Origin: RUG343 sp964486215
GTDB taxonomy: Bacteria > Bacillota_I > Bacilli_A > RF39 > UBA660
NCBI GenBank assembly: GCA_964486215.1
Contig: CAZALI010000009.1
Location: 1 to 47,677 of the forward strand
Length of the DNA stretch: 47,677 bases
Reading direction: 5' to 3'
Under the pieces are notes generated by a model. It ran no database searches, was not told where the DNA came from, and saw nothing but the letters and a program-made list of their open reading frames with translations. How positions within the stretch are numbered: position 1 is the first letter of the stretch; each line of letters begins with the position of its first letter. A program made the translations under genes and the position numbers. Below, one piece after another: positions 15,610 to 25,046 of the stretch.

Positions 15610-16086
15610 TTATTTAGAAAGTACCTTTACTTTTTGTTTAGTTAGTTCTTTAAATTTATTTAGAGTATCTTGATGATAAGATAATTCTCTTGTTGGAACT
15701 ATATTATATATATCTATATATGAGTAATTATAGTCATAACCTATAAAACTCATAAGAATATTTGTAGAAGTAGTATTATCATTCACTATATTATTTAATA
15801 CAGAGTTAACTGTACATATTAAATATCCATCTATATAAGCAAGATTATATATATCATGATAATTATAGTTATCTGTAACAGCAGTTATTTCTATTTTATT
15901 ATAATTATCTTCTTTATAAAAAGTTATATTTCTATATGAGTTATTAAAACATAGTTTATTATTTTCTAAATATTCAGCATAAAAACTAGTATATGGAATA
16001 GGTGCTGGTACTGGTTCTCCTGCATTTCCATAGGCATCTACTAATCTATTTATTAATTCACGGGTTACATAAAATTCTTCTTCCAT
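15610..16086 (-). CDS. Hypothetical protein, member of a tandem paralogous pair
   Basis: A 158-residue soluble protein of unknown family. It shares an ordered set of blocks with its upstream neighbour: E-INRLVDAY near the start, IAYIDG-L-C, NILMSFIGYD and IVPTRELS...INKFKELT near the end. The pattern suggests a small alpha/beta fold with a conserved late strand. ATG 16086 is chosen because AGGAGG lies four bases before it; the longer frame to 16137 lacks a ribosome site. The pair sits between the Abi_2/htrA genes and another hypothetical gene, all on the minus strand. Confidence 0.65.
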   Translation of the reverse strand: MEEEFYVTRELINRLVDAYGNAGEPVPAPIPYTSFYAEYLENNKLCFNNSYRNITFYKEDNYNKIEITAVTDNYNYHDIYNLAYIDGYLICTVNSVLNNIVNDNTTSTNILMSFIGYDYNYSYIDIYNIVPTRELSYHQDTLNKFKELTKQKVKVLSK

Positions 16087-16138
16087 AGAACCTCCTATTA
16101 TAGAAATATCATATATCAAATTTATAGTAAAAAGCAAT

Positions 16139-16163
16139 AAAAAGAAGTATAAATACTTCTTTA
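16139..16163 (-). terminator. Terminator overlapping the 3' end of the upstream paralogue
   Basis: AAAGAAGTAT / ATACTTCTTT arms with two central A and flanking A/T runs, directly between the two paralogues. Confidence 0.65.
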
Positions 16164-16673
16164 TTTAATCTTATGTTTTATATTATTCTTTTTTAATATT
16201 TTTTCTTCAGATATATCTTCAAATTTATTTATGATATCTTCATATATATAAAGATCTCTTCTAGGTACTACATCTTGTATTTCTATATCTTGAGAATTAA
16301 TATCACAATCATAGCCTATAAAGCCCATTAATAAGTAGTTAGAATTTTTATATTGATTTATACTATTTTCACTTCTTATATTAGATCTGCATACTAAGAA
16401 TCCATCTATATAAGCAATTTCATAAGTAGAAGTAGTATAGTTTCCACAGTATGTTTTTCTAGACACTATTCTTACTAGATTATTATCTTTACTGAAAGAT
16501 ATACTAGAATTAGTAATACGACTATAATAGTTAAGTTCATTATCATTACTAGTTATATCTTCTTTCATTATATTAGGTAGTCCTATAGGTTTAGATAGAT
16601 TATTTTCATGATATCTATCAATTAATTCATTTACTAGTTCACAATAGTGGCAAAATTCTTCTTTATTATCCAC
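16161..16673 (-). CDS. Hypothetical protein, second member of the paralogous pair
   Basis: A 170-residue soluble protein. It aligns with the gene at 15610-16086 through VNELIDRYHE, IAYIDGFLVCRSN, YLLMGFIGYD and VVPRRDLY...INKFEDIS. The N-terminus adds a CHYC pair that the sister lacks, and the C-terminus is lysine-rich. The start is a GTG at 16673 preceded by GAGGTGAT at 5 bases; no ATG fits. Family and function are not recognised. Tandem duplication followed by divergence is the simplest origin. Confidence 0.65.
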   Translation of the reverse strand: MDNKEEFCHYCELVNELIDRYHENNLSKPIGLPNIMKEDITSNDNELNYYSRITNSSISFSKDNNLVRIVSRKTYCGNYTTSTYEIAYIDGFLVCRSNIRSENSINQYKNSNYLLMGFIGYDCDINSQDIEIQDVVPRRDLYIYEDIINKFEDISEEKILKKNNIKHKIK

Positions 16674-16696
16674 TTACTATCACCTCTATTATTTAT

Positions 16697-16730
16697 AAGA
16701 TTAAAGAAGTAAAATTACTTCTTTAATCTT
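16697..16730 (-). terminator. Long palindromic terminator
   Basis: Arms of 16 bases (AAGATTAAAGAAGTAA and its complement) around two A; it overlaps the stop codon of the gene at 16715 and is followed by TATAAATAAT on the minus strand. Confidence 0.7.
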
Positions 16731-17311
16731 AATGTTTTGTTTTCTTTTGGCTTGTTTTGTTCTTTATTTTTAGTTAGACTAGCTACTACTTTAATATCAA
16801 ACTCTTCGTTATTTAGAATACGTTCTTTTAACTCATCAAAGCTTTCTGGTCCACTATATTTTAGTCCAGATCTATTCATAGCTTTTACTAAGGCATTATA
16901 TCTAACATATCCTTCTTTATTATATCCATATCTAGCATAATCTATTTCATTAGTTTGCTTATCATCTAAATAGCTTTTAAAACTAGTTGGATAAAAACGT
17001 ACTATTCCATCATATGGTAGAGCATTTTCTTTTATAGAATTATCTTCATTAATATCGTTGGAGTTATATACTAATCCAAGTCGTAAGTACATTTCAATTC
17101 TATCAAAGTCACAATCATTTATATAACTTCTTGTTGCTGCTATCATATTGGTTTTTATATCTTCAATTGGTCTATTAGTAAAAGCCCATAAGATATTTCT
17201 TCCTGTAGATCTTGAATCGAATCCTACTTGTCCATCATTAAAATAACAAACAAATTTAGTTATTCTTTTCTCATCTCTAATGAATTTTAATTCATCTACA
17301 AGTTTAAACAA
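16715..17311 (-). CDS. Hypothetical protein, 198 residues, TTG start
   Basis: Family not recognised. The protein is soluble and mixed alpha/beta, with a conserved-looking N-terminal block (ITKFVCYFNDGQVGFDSRSTGRNILWAF) and a lysine-rich end (KNKEQNKPKENKTLRLKK). The start is a TTG at 17311, with GGAGGG 7 bases before it; no nearby ATG has a ribosome site. It is divergent from the gene at 17443, sharing a 131-bp region that holds a perfect 7-bp inverted repeat. Confidence 0.6.
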   Translation of the reverse strand: MFKLVDELKFIRDEKRITKFVCYFNDGQVGFDSRSTGRNILWAFTNRPIEDIKTNMIAATRSYINDCDFDRIEMYLRLGLVYNSNDINEDNSIKENALPYDGIVRFYPTSFKSYLDDKQTNEIDYARYGYNKEGYVRYNALVKAMNRSGLKYSGPESFDELKERILNNEEFDIKVVASLTKNKEQNKPKENKTLRLKK

Positions 17312-17356
17312 TTTTGAACCCTCCTTATATATTTTTGTCTGATGGCCTTCAAACAG

Positions 17357-17376
17357 CTTTGTATTATATTACAAAG
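17357..17376. promoter_or_regulatory. Inverted repeat in divergent promoter region
   Basis: CTTTGTA-TTATAT-TACAAAG, 7-bp arms with 6-base spacer. It fits the size of a LysR-type box (T-N11-A) and lies upstream of the pair that ends in a LysR gene, so it may be its autoregulatory site. Confidence 0.45.
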
Positions 17377-17442
17377 TGTGATATAATTAAAATATATATT
17401 TTTTATGTTTATTATAACTTATAGTTATGGAAGGAGAAGTCT

Positions 17443-17673
17443 ATGATAAGTATAAATTATGTGAATGGATTAGAAGATGAATTATACAGAGCAAATAAAA
17501 GAATAGAAGAATTAACTACTCCATATGAATTTAGTGTTAATGGTAGAGAACAAACAGTGAGAGAATTAAAAGATATTAAGAAAATACTTGAAGATTATCA
17601 AGATCAAGCTATTACTGTTGAGATGAAGAAAGTAAGAGTTAAGACTAAGAAGAAAGATGAAATACAATTCTAA
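17443..17673 (+). CDS. Small coiled-coil hypothetical protein
   Basis: A 76-residue protein. Residues 8-24 (LEDELYRANKRIEELTT) form an amphipathic coiled coil, the middle has FSVNGREQTVRELKDIKKILEDY, and the tail is basic (KKVRVKTKKKDE). ATG follows AAGGAGAAGTCT. It lies five bases before the LysR start, so the two are co-transcribed. The family is not recognised. Confidence 0.6.
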   Translation: MISINYVNGLEDELYRANKRIEELTTPYEFSVNGREQTVRELKDIKKILEDYQDQAITVEMKKVRVKTKKKDEIQF

Positions 17674-17678
17674 ATACT

Positions 17679-18557
17679 ATGAAAACTAATTTAGAATTAT
17701 ATAAAACATTTTATTATGTAGCAAAGAATGGTAATATTACTCAAGCATCTAATGAATTAATGATTAGTCAGCCTGCTGTTAGTAAGTCTATTAAAGTATT
17801 AGAAAGAGACTTAGATACACAGTTATTTGATAGACATAAAAATGGAGTTAGTCTTACTCAAGCTGGAGAAATACTATATAAAAAGATAAAAAGAGCTATG
17901 GAGTTAATTATTTCTGCTGAAAAAGATATTACTAGTCTTAATAATATGGAGTTAGGTACTATTAATATAGGAGCTGGTAATACTATAATGCAGAGATATT
18001 TAATGCCATATATAAAGAAGTTTCATGACTTATATCCAAACATTAATGTTATAGTACATACTGTTGTTACTGATGAACTCATTAAGATGGCTCAAGTAGG
18101 ACTAGTAGATATTGTTTTTACTCATTTACCTAATGATATACCTGATAATTTTAATTTAATTAAGTTAAAAGAATTACATGATATATTTGTTGTTAATAAA
18201 GATAGTAAATATCTTAATAAAACTATTAGTAAAAAGGAATTAAGTTCACTGCCTCTAATACTATTACCTAGTGCTGCTAGTAATAGAAAAAACTTTAATC
18301 AATTTTGTACTACTAATAATATAATTATTAATCCACTTATGGAAATAGGAAATGATTTAATAATAGAAGATAGTGCTCTTAATGGATTAGGAGTTGGTTT
18401 AGTTGTTAGAGAGTATGTACAAGATAGAATTGATAAGAAAGAATTATTTGAGTTAAAAACTTCTTTTGATTTAGATAGTAAATATTTAGCTTGTTTAGTT
18501 GAACCTAGTAAAAAGAATAATATTATAATTAAAAATTTTATAAAATTATTAAAATAA
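17679..18557 (+). CDS. LysR-family transcriptional regulator
   Basis: A 292-residue protein. The N-terminal winged helix-turn-helix (about 1-60) reads FYYVAKNGNITQASNELMISQPAVSKSIKVLERDL, a textbook LysR DNA-binding domain. A two-lobed effector domain follows from ~90 to 290. Full family length. The effector is unknown, and no metabolic target gene adjoins, so the regulated gene may be the divergent one at 16715 or lie elsewhere. ATG 17679 is very close to the preceding stop, without an obvious separate ribosome site, which suggests translational coupling. Confidence 0.9.
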   Translation: MKTNLELYKTFYYVAKNGNITQASNELMISQPAVSKSIKVLERDLDTQLFDRHKNGVSLTQAGEILYKKIKRAMELIISAEKDITSLNNMELGTINIGAGNTIMQRYLMPYIKKFHDLYPNINVIVHTVVTDELIKMAQVGLVDIVFTHLPNDIPDNFNLIKLKELHDIFVVNKDSKYLNKTISKKELSSLPLILLPSAASNRKNFNQFCTTNNIIINPLMEIGNDLIIEDSALNGLGVGLVVREYVQDRIDKKELFELKTSFDLDSKYLACLVEPSKKNNIIIKNFIKLLK

Positions 18558-18583
18558 AAAGAGAAAGATTACTTTCTCTTTTT
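18556..18583. terminator. Bidirectional terminator between LysR and the surface protein
   Basis: AAAAAGAGAAAG / CTTTCTCTTTTT, 12-bp stem with ATTA loop; serves convergent genes. Confidence 0.85.
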
Positions 18584-21500
18584 AATTATATTCTTGTTTT
18601 CTTTTTGTTCTATAGACTAAGTAAATAAATATTATTGTGACAGCAGTAAAGAATAATGTTAAATATATAAAGAAGTTATTAGACTCTATACCAGTAGGTA
18701 CAGTACCATTTAATGTATCTGTAAATGTAGATGTTATGTCTGTACCTAAAATTCCAGTATAATTCGTTCTAGATAAAGTATATCCATCACTATCTTGAGT
18801 AATTGTATAGCTTACTCCATATGGTAAATATGTAGTTATACTATCTGCATGCTTTAATGTGAATGTAGCTACTCCATTATTAAATACTAAATTACCACTC
18901 TTAGTACCTGTATATGCATGAGTACTATCTATTCCTACTCCTCCATTTGTTACATTAATAGTAAAATCAAATTCTTTATTAGTTTCAGCCATTGTTCCTT
19001 TTACTGTTTCAGTTATAGTCAACGCTTGAACAGCTCTATAAGTACCTGACATTGTTGATCCATCATATGCATTAGTTAACTGAGCTGCAGTATACACTGT
19101 AGTATCACCATCTCTTAACCATGATTTTGATAAACTATTACTTGATAAGAAGTTCCAATCAGTACCTAGCTTTAATGTATTTAAAGAATTGGTATGGTAA
19201 AACATTGATGACATATTTGTTACATTGCTTGTATTAAAATTAGTTATATCTAAGCTTGTTAGGCTTCTACAACCATAAAACATACGTGATATATCTGTTA
19301 CTTGGCTGGTATTAAAACTACTTAAGTCTAAACTTGTTAGGCTGCTACATCCATCAAACATACTTTTTGTTGTGGTTACTTGGCTAGTATTAAAATTGAT
19401 TAGGTTTAAACTGGTTAAACTACTGCAGTTATAAAACGTGGAATCCATATTTGTTACTTGGCTAGTATTAAAACTACTTACATCGAGACTAATTAAGTTA
19501 CTGCAGTTCCAAAACATATATGACATATCTGTTACATTACTCGTATTAAAATTACTTACATCTAAGCTTGTTAGGCAACTGCAGCTCATAAACATACCAT
19601 ACATATTTGTTACTTGAGATGTATCAAAATGAGACAAGCCTGTAATACTTGTTGGGTTAGTACATTTATAAAACATCATTCTCATATCTGTAACATTGCT
19701 CGTATTAAAGTTACTTACATCTAAATTGGTTAGACTACTACAATCTTGAAACATATTTCGCATATTGGTTACTTGACTAGTATCTAAATTAGAAAGACCA
19801 GTTATGCTTGTTAAATTAGTACAGCCACCAAACATATAATATGCTGTTAATGGCATAAATTCATCTTCTATTACTACGCTCGTTATGCTTGCTCTATTAG
19901 AATACCATCTTGGATTAACACTTCCTGTAATAGTTTCTATTCCAGTATAGTATGTCTTGGTTCCACTTGTTTGTCCATTTGTATATATTCCTGCGTCATC
20001 TCTAAATATTCTTAGTACTCCTGTTGATGAATCAAATTCAGCATAAGCTTCTCCATCTGGTATTTTCCTATAAGTACCTGACATTGTTGAACCATTGTAA
20101 TTCGTCATTAAATCAGTTGCTGTGTATATCGTAGTATCACCATCTCTTCTCCAGTTGCCTGATAGATAGGCTTCGTCACTAGTAAAGATAAAACTAGTTC
20201 CTAATTTCAAAACTTTTAGAGAATCCTCAAAAGCAAGCATCATGTTCATGTTTGTAACATTGCTTGTATCAAAATTACTTAAATTAAGACTTGTGAGGCT
20301 ACTACAATGATAAAACATGTAGCTCATATTGGTAACATTGCTTGTATTAAAACTAGTTACATCTAAATTAGTTAAGCTATTACAGTCATCAAACATAACA
20401 CTCATATCTGTTACTTTAGATGTATTAAAATTACTTACATCAAGGCTTGTTAAGCTGCTACAACAATTGAACATGAGAGCCATATTGGTAACATTGCTTG
20501 TATCAAAATTGCTTACATCTAAACTAGTTAAGCTATCACAATTGCTAAACATGCCAAACATGCTTGTTACTTTGGATGTATTAAAATTACTTACATCAAG
20601 GCTTGTTAGACTACTGCAGCGATAAAACATATAGGTCATACTTGTTACATTGCTTGTATCAAAATTACTTACATCAAGATTTGTAAATGTTTTACCAATT
20701 TCATCACCAAACATATAAGCCATGTCTGTTACGCTACTTGTATTAAAATCACTTACGTCAAGGCTTCTTAGGCTTCTACAATTATAAAACATGCTATTCA
20801 TATTAGTAACTTGGCTTGTGTTTAAATTAGAAATACCGGTTATATTTGTTAGATTACTACAGCCACTAAACATTCTATATGCTGTTAAGGGTATAAATTC
20901 ATCTTCTATTACGACACTTGTTATACTTGGATTATTAGAATACCACTTTGGATTAGTAGTATTTGTAATAGATTCTATCCCAGTATAATATGTCTTTGTT
21001 CCACTAGTCTGGCCATTTGTATATATTCCTGCATCATCTCTGAAGATTCGCAAAACTCCTGTTGAGGAATCAAATTCAGCATAAGCTTCTCCATCTGGTA
21101 TTCTTCTATAAGTTCCAGCCATTGTTGAGCCATTATAGTTTGCTACTAAGTTAGCTGCTGTATATACTATTGTATCTCCATCTCTTCTCCAATTTCCTGT
21201 CAATTCTTGGTTAGTACCAACAAAGCTAAAATTAGTGCCTAATTTTAATACTTTTAATGTCCTTATATTTGTAAACATATAAGCCATTGTTGTTACATTA
21301 CTTGTATTAAAACTACTTAAATCTAGGGTTGTTAAACTAGTACAATCTCTAAACATGCTACTCATGCCTCTTAATTTACCTGTATCAAAACTGCTTAGAT
21401 TTAGGCTTCTTAAACTACTACATTTTTGGAACATACCTGTTATAAATGTTACATTGCTTGTATTAAAACCGCTTAGGTCTATACTTGTTAGATCACTACA

Positions 21501-24288
21501 TCCATAAAACATACTATTCATTGCTGTTACATTTTCTGTATTAAAACTACTTACATTTAGACTTGTTAAACCGCTGCAAGCAGCAAACATGGATGACATA
21601 TCCGTTACTAGACTAGTATCAAAACCGCTTAGATCTATACTTGTTAGACTACTACAATGATAAAACATGCCCATCATATTTGTCGCTTGGCTAGTATCTA
21701 AATTTGACATACCTGTGATACTTGTTAAATTAGTACACTCATAAAACATTTTGTATGTTGTTTGAGGTCTAAATTTATCTTCTATTACTACACTTGTTAT
21801 GTTGGTTTTATTGTCATACCATAGTGGATTTGTATTTCCTGTGATATCTTCTATTCCAGCATAATATGTCTTTGTTCCACTAGTCTGTCCATTTGTATAT
21901 GTACCTACTGTATCTCTAAATATTCTTAATACTCCTGTTGATGAATCAAATTCGGCAAAAACTTCTACTTCTGTAAGATAACCAGGGTTAGTTATTCCTT
22001 CATCATTATGAGCATAAGCTTTATCTATATGACTAGAATCATATGTAGTACCTGACCCGCCTACTAAATTCGTACAATTATAAAACATATTAGTTGATGA
22101 AGTTACATTGCTAGTATCCCATTTATTAGATACATAGATACTTACTAGATTATTACACATATAAAACATTTGGGACATATTTGTTACATTGCTTGTATTA
22201 AAATTGCTTAAATCTAGACTGGTCAAACTACTACAATTACCAAACATCCAAGACATATTTGCTACTTGTGATGTATTAAAATAGTTTAAATCTAGGCTCG
22301 TTAAACCATTACACATATAAAACATATAAGACATATTTGTTACATTGCTTGTATTAAAATTGCTTAAATCTAGACTGGTCAAACNNNNNNNNNNNNNNNN
22401 NNNNNNNNNNNNNNNNNNNNNNNNNNNNNNNNNNNNNNNNNNNNNNNNNNNNNNNNNNNNNNNNNNNNNNNNNNNNNNNNNNNNTACTACAATTACCAAA
22501 CATCCAAGACATATTTGTAACCTTGCTCGTATCAAAATCACTTAAATTAAGACTAGTTAAGCTACTACAACCAGAAAACATACTTAGCATAGTTGTTACT
22601 TGGCTAGTATTAAAATTATTTAAATTGAGATTTGTTAAATTACTACAATTACGAAACATCTGAGACATGCTTGTTACTCGACTGGTATTGAAACTACTTA
22701 CATTTAGGCTTGTTAGACTGCTACAATCACAAAACATATTTGACATATTTGTGACTTGTGCTGTATTAAAATTCCTTAGATCTAGACTCGTTAAATCATT
22801 ACATCCATAGAACATGTCTGACATATTTGTTACTCGACTGGTATTGAAGTTGCTTAAATCTAGACTTGTTAAGCCACTACAATAATAAAACATATATGAA
22901 ATATCCGTTACTTGGCTCGTATTAAAACTGCTTATGTTTAAGCTTATTAAACTGCTACAGCCACCAAACATACCTGTCGTGGCTGTTACATTGCTTGTAT
23001 CAAAATCACTTAAATCTAGGCTCGTTAAACTACTACAGTTCCAAAACGTCATGATCATCTTTGTTACATTACTTGTATCAAAACTACTTAAATTTAAATT
23101 TGTTAAACCAGTGCAATTATAAAACATACTTGTCATTATTGTTACTTTGCTCGTATCAAAATTGCTCAAGTCAAGACTTGTTAAATTTCTACAATTATTA
23201 AACATATACCCCATATTTGTTACTTGCCCAGTATCTAAATGAGATAGTCCTGTAATGCTGGTCATATTATTACAATCACTAAACATATAATATGCTGTTT
23301 GAGGTCTAAATTCGTCTTCTATTACTACATTTGTTATACTTGTTCTATTTGAATACCACTTTGGAGTAACATCACTTGCAATAGTTTCTATTCCAGCATA
23401 GTATGTCTTTGTTCCACTTGTTTGTTCATTCGTATATATACCTACAGTATCTCTAAATATTCTTAGTACTCCTGTTGAAGAATCAAATTCGGCAAAAGCT
23501 TCAGTATCAAATACTCTTAAATATGTTCCTGCAGTATTAGTAGTTCCGTAATCAAGTGTGGCACCAATACCATCTAATTTAAACGTGCCTATGCTATATA
23601 ATCCTGGGTCATATCCTGGCTGTTGTGCTTTGAGAATAAAATTAGATCCTATTTTTAAAGTGCTTAAATTAGTAGCACCTGAAAACATGCCTTGCATATT
23701 TGCTGCGGTTAAATTGGTTGTGCTTATCCCACTGATGTCAAGTACTAATAATTTACTGCAGTTATTGAACATGTTAAGTGTAGACAAATCTGAAGCATTC
23801 CAACTACTAAGGTCTAAATATGTTAGCTCTTTGCAACCATTAAAAAGCCCTCCAAGTGTTGATAATAGTGATATATCAATCTTATTAAGTCCATTAATAT
23901 TTTTTAAATTCATGCACCCATAAAACCAAAAGGTTAGACTAGTTGGCTTGATAGAATCTTCAATTTGTATATTTAGAATATCTGCTTTTACACTATACCA
24001 AGGTACTGTTGCGAGGTTATAGTTATTAGTTTCTATACCGGTATAATATGTCTTTGTTCCACTAGTTTGTTCATTTGTATATGTACCAGCTTCATCTCTA
24101 AATATTCGAAGTACTCCTGTTGAAGAATCAAATTCTGCAAAGGCTTCTCCTTGTAGGGGATCAGCTGAGAATGTTTTACTAGATATGGTATATACTACAA
24201 GTAAAAATAACATAGCAAAAACAGTAGTCCAAAACATCTTTGCTCTACTGTATAAATAGTCATAGTTGTCTATAGATCTATACATCAT
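18582..24288 (-). CDS. Giant modular BspA-like (DUF285) surface protein with sortase-type tail; interrupted by scaffold gap
   Basis: About 1,870 residues are visible. Residues 1-42 form a signal/membrane segment (FWTTVFAMLFLLVVYTI). Five modules follow, each opening with a header containing AEFDSSTGVLRIFRD (minus strand, near 24140, 23500, 21960, 21085 and 20045) and continuing into ~24-residue DUF285/BspA repeats of the type 'LTSLDLSNFNTSNVTNMSYMF'. Near the C-terminus is a pilin-type domain (LTITETVKGTM...) and then VPTGIE, a membrane helix and KRKQEYN, a sortase-like anchor. Such proteins are displayed for adhesion or host contact. The two flanking open frames differ by one phase only because 100 N were inserted; taking the N out restores one frame. 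Own extended -10 promoter at 24319-24327. Confidence 0.88.
22385..22484. other. Scaffold gap of 100 N inside the repeat region
   Basis: Exactly 100 N, a common placeholder size. The bases on either side (…GACTGGTCAAAC and TACTACAATTACC…) are contiguous in the near-identical unit at 22218-22245, so the break falls in the middle of a repeat. The real missing length is unknown but should be a multiple of three, probably of one repeat (~72-75 bases), or zero. Confidence 0.95.
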
Positions 24289-24318
24289 ATATACTCCTAT
24301 CTACACTATCCTAGTTTA

Positions 24319-24327
24319 ATTATATCA
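24319..24327 (-). promoter_or_regulatory. Extended -10 promoter of the surface-protein gene
   Basis: TGA-TATAAT on the minus strand, 31 bp before the start codon and directly downstream of the terminator at 24341-24370. It separates this gene from the secretion operon. Confidence 0.6.
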
Positions 24328-24340
24328 TATTTTAGTATTA

Positions 24341-24370
24341 AAAAAAGAAATATAAATATATTTCTTTTTT
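24341..24370 (-). terminator. Terminator of the type VII secretion operon
   Basis: AAAAAAGAAATATA / TATATTTCTTTTTT, 14-bp stem around two A; overlaps the end of the 72-residue gene. Confidence 0.75.
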
Positions 24371-24587
24371 AATCTTTTCTTGTCTTTAGATCTTGTAGAG
24401 CTTTATCTGCATCTACATTTAATTCTACTAGTGTTTCTAAGTACTTTGAATAAGCTTCTACTGTAGATATAAAGTCAGATAAGTCATTTGATTTTACTTT
24501 ATCTTTTATAGTATTTATATCGTTAATACAACTATCTAGAGTTTTAGATACTTTTAATATATCTTCATATTTTAATTGTCCTATCAT
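24369..24587 (-). CDS. Small helical protein of the type VII secretion locus, 72 residues
   Basis: Predicted all-helical: two amphipathic helices (about 6-32, 37-65) joined by KSNDLSD. Length and hairpin plan resemble WXG100/Esx substrates, but there is no W-x-G motif and it is shorter than the usual ~95-100 residues. Its ATG overlaps the TGA of the preceding gene (ATGA), so the two are translationally coupled. It is the last gene of the operon that begins with essC. It could be a secreted partner, a chaperone or a structural subunit. Confidence 0.65.
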   Translation of the reverse strand: MIGQLKYEDILKVSKTLDSCINDINTIKDKVKSNDLSDFISTVEAYSKYLETLVELNVDADKALQDLKTRKD

Positions 24588-24772
24588 TTACCTAATTCCT
24601 CCATTCCTTTTGATTTAGGGAAATTATTGGCTAATTTTACTACTTCTTCTTTATACTCTTCTACTCCTTCAATATAACTAATATTATCTTGATTAGGAAG
24701 AGCTTCTTTCATTAAAGTAGTACATTCAAATATCTTAGATATTGCTTTTACATATTTTTCATAATCACTCAT
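24584..24772 (-). CDS. Small helical protein of the type VII secretion locus, 62 residues
   Basis: Predicted helical, acidic, with a helix-turn-helix plan (YEKYVKAISKIFECTTLMKEAL, then YIEGVEEYKEEVVKLANNF). There is one cysteine and no signal peptide or W-x-G. The ATG at 24772 follows AGGTGATAAT. It overlaps the next gene by four bases and follows yukD by eight. The tight coupling with the 72-residue neighbour suggests that they act as a heterodimer, like EsxA/EsxB pairs, which is inference from gene order. Confidence 0.65.
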   Translation of the reverse strand: MSDYEKYVKAISKIFECTTLMKEALPNQDNISYIEGVEEYKEEVVKLANNFPKSKGMEELGK

Positions 24773-24780
24773 ATTATCAC

Positions 24781-25038
24781 CTATATTAATATTACTCTAG
24801 AACCATTCTTTAGATCAGTATCTTTTATACTAGTATTAACATCATATATTTTACCTGTTTCTTGACTATATAAATTACTATCTTCTTTTATTATATATGC
24901 TTCTTCTGATAATTCTACTAAAGCTTCTTCTATTAGATTTTTCATAGTACCTATCTTTTTATTTATAGGAATAAATATATCATAAGATTTTTCTATAGAT
25001 GGTACTGATAATTCTATTAGTATTTTATTCTTATTCAT
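24781..25038 (-). CDS. esaB: YukD/EsaB ubiquitin-like protein
   Basis: An 85-residue protein with the ubiquitin-like YukD pattern: ILIELSVPSIEKSYDIFIPINKKIGTMKNLIEEAL, then a turn and a final NGSRVILI strand. YukD/EsaB is a small cytosolic part of Firmicutes type VII secretion systems and controls or assists EssC. It is eight bases downstream of essC, with AGGAGG before its ATG. The length agrees with the family (~80). Confidence 0.8.
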   Translation of the reverse strand: MNKNKILIELSVPSIEKSYDIFIPINKKIGTMKNLIEEALVELSEEAYIIKEDSNLYSQETGKIYDVNTSIKDTDLKNGSRVILI

Positions 25039-25046
25039 ATTTCCTC

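Noticed and set aside
18582..22541. Reading the DNA on the two sides of the N gap as two separate genes
   Set aside because: Both sides carry the same repeat family, the lower part has no own start or signal peptide, and the frame is continuous once the 100 N are removed.
20329..23923. Several plus-strand frames of 60-121 residues antisense to the surface-protein gene
   Set aside because: They arise from the repeat composition of DUF285 DNA on the other strand, recur with its period and lack ribosome sites.
18800..24150. Short periodic repeats as a possible CRISPR array
   Set aside because: The period is coding (multiples of three), without constant repeats and unique spacers; the translation is DUF285.
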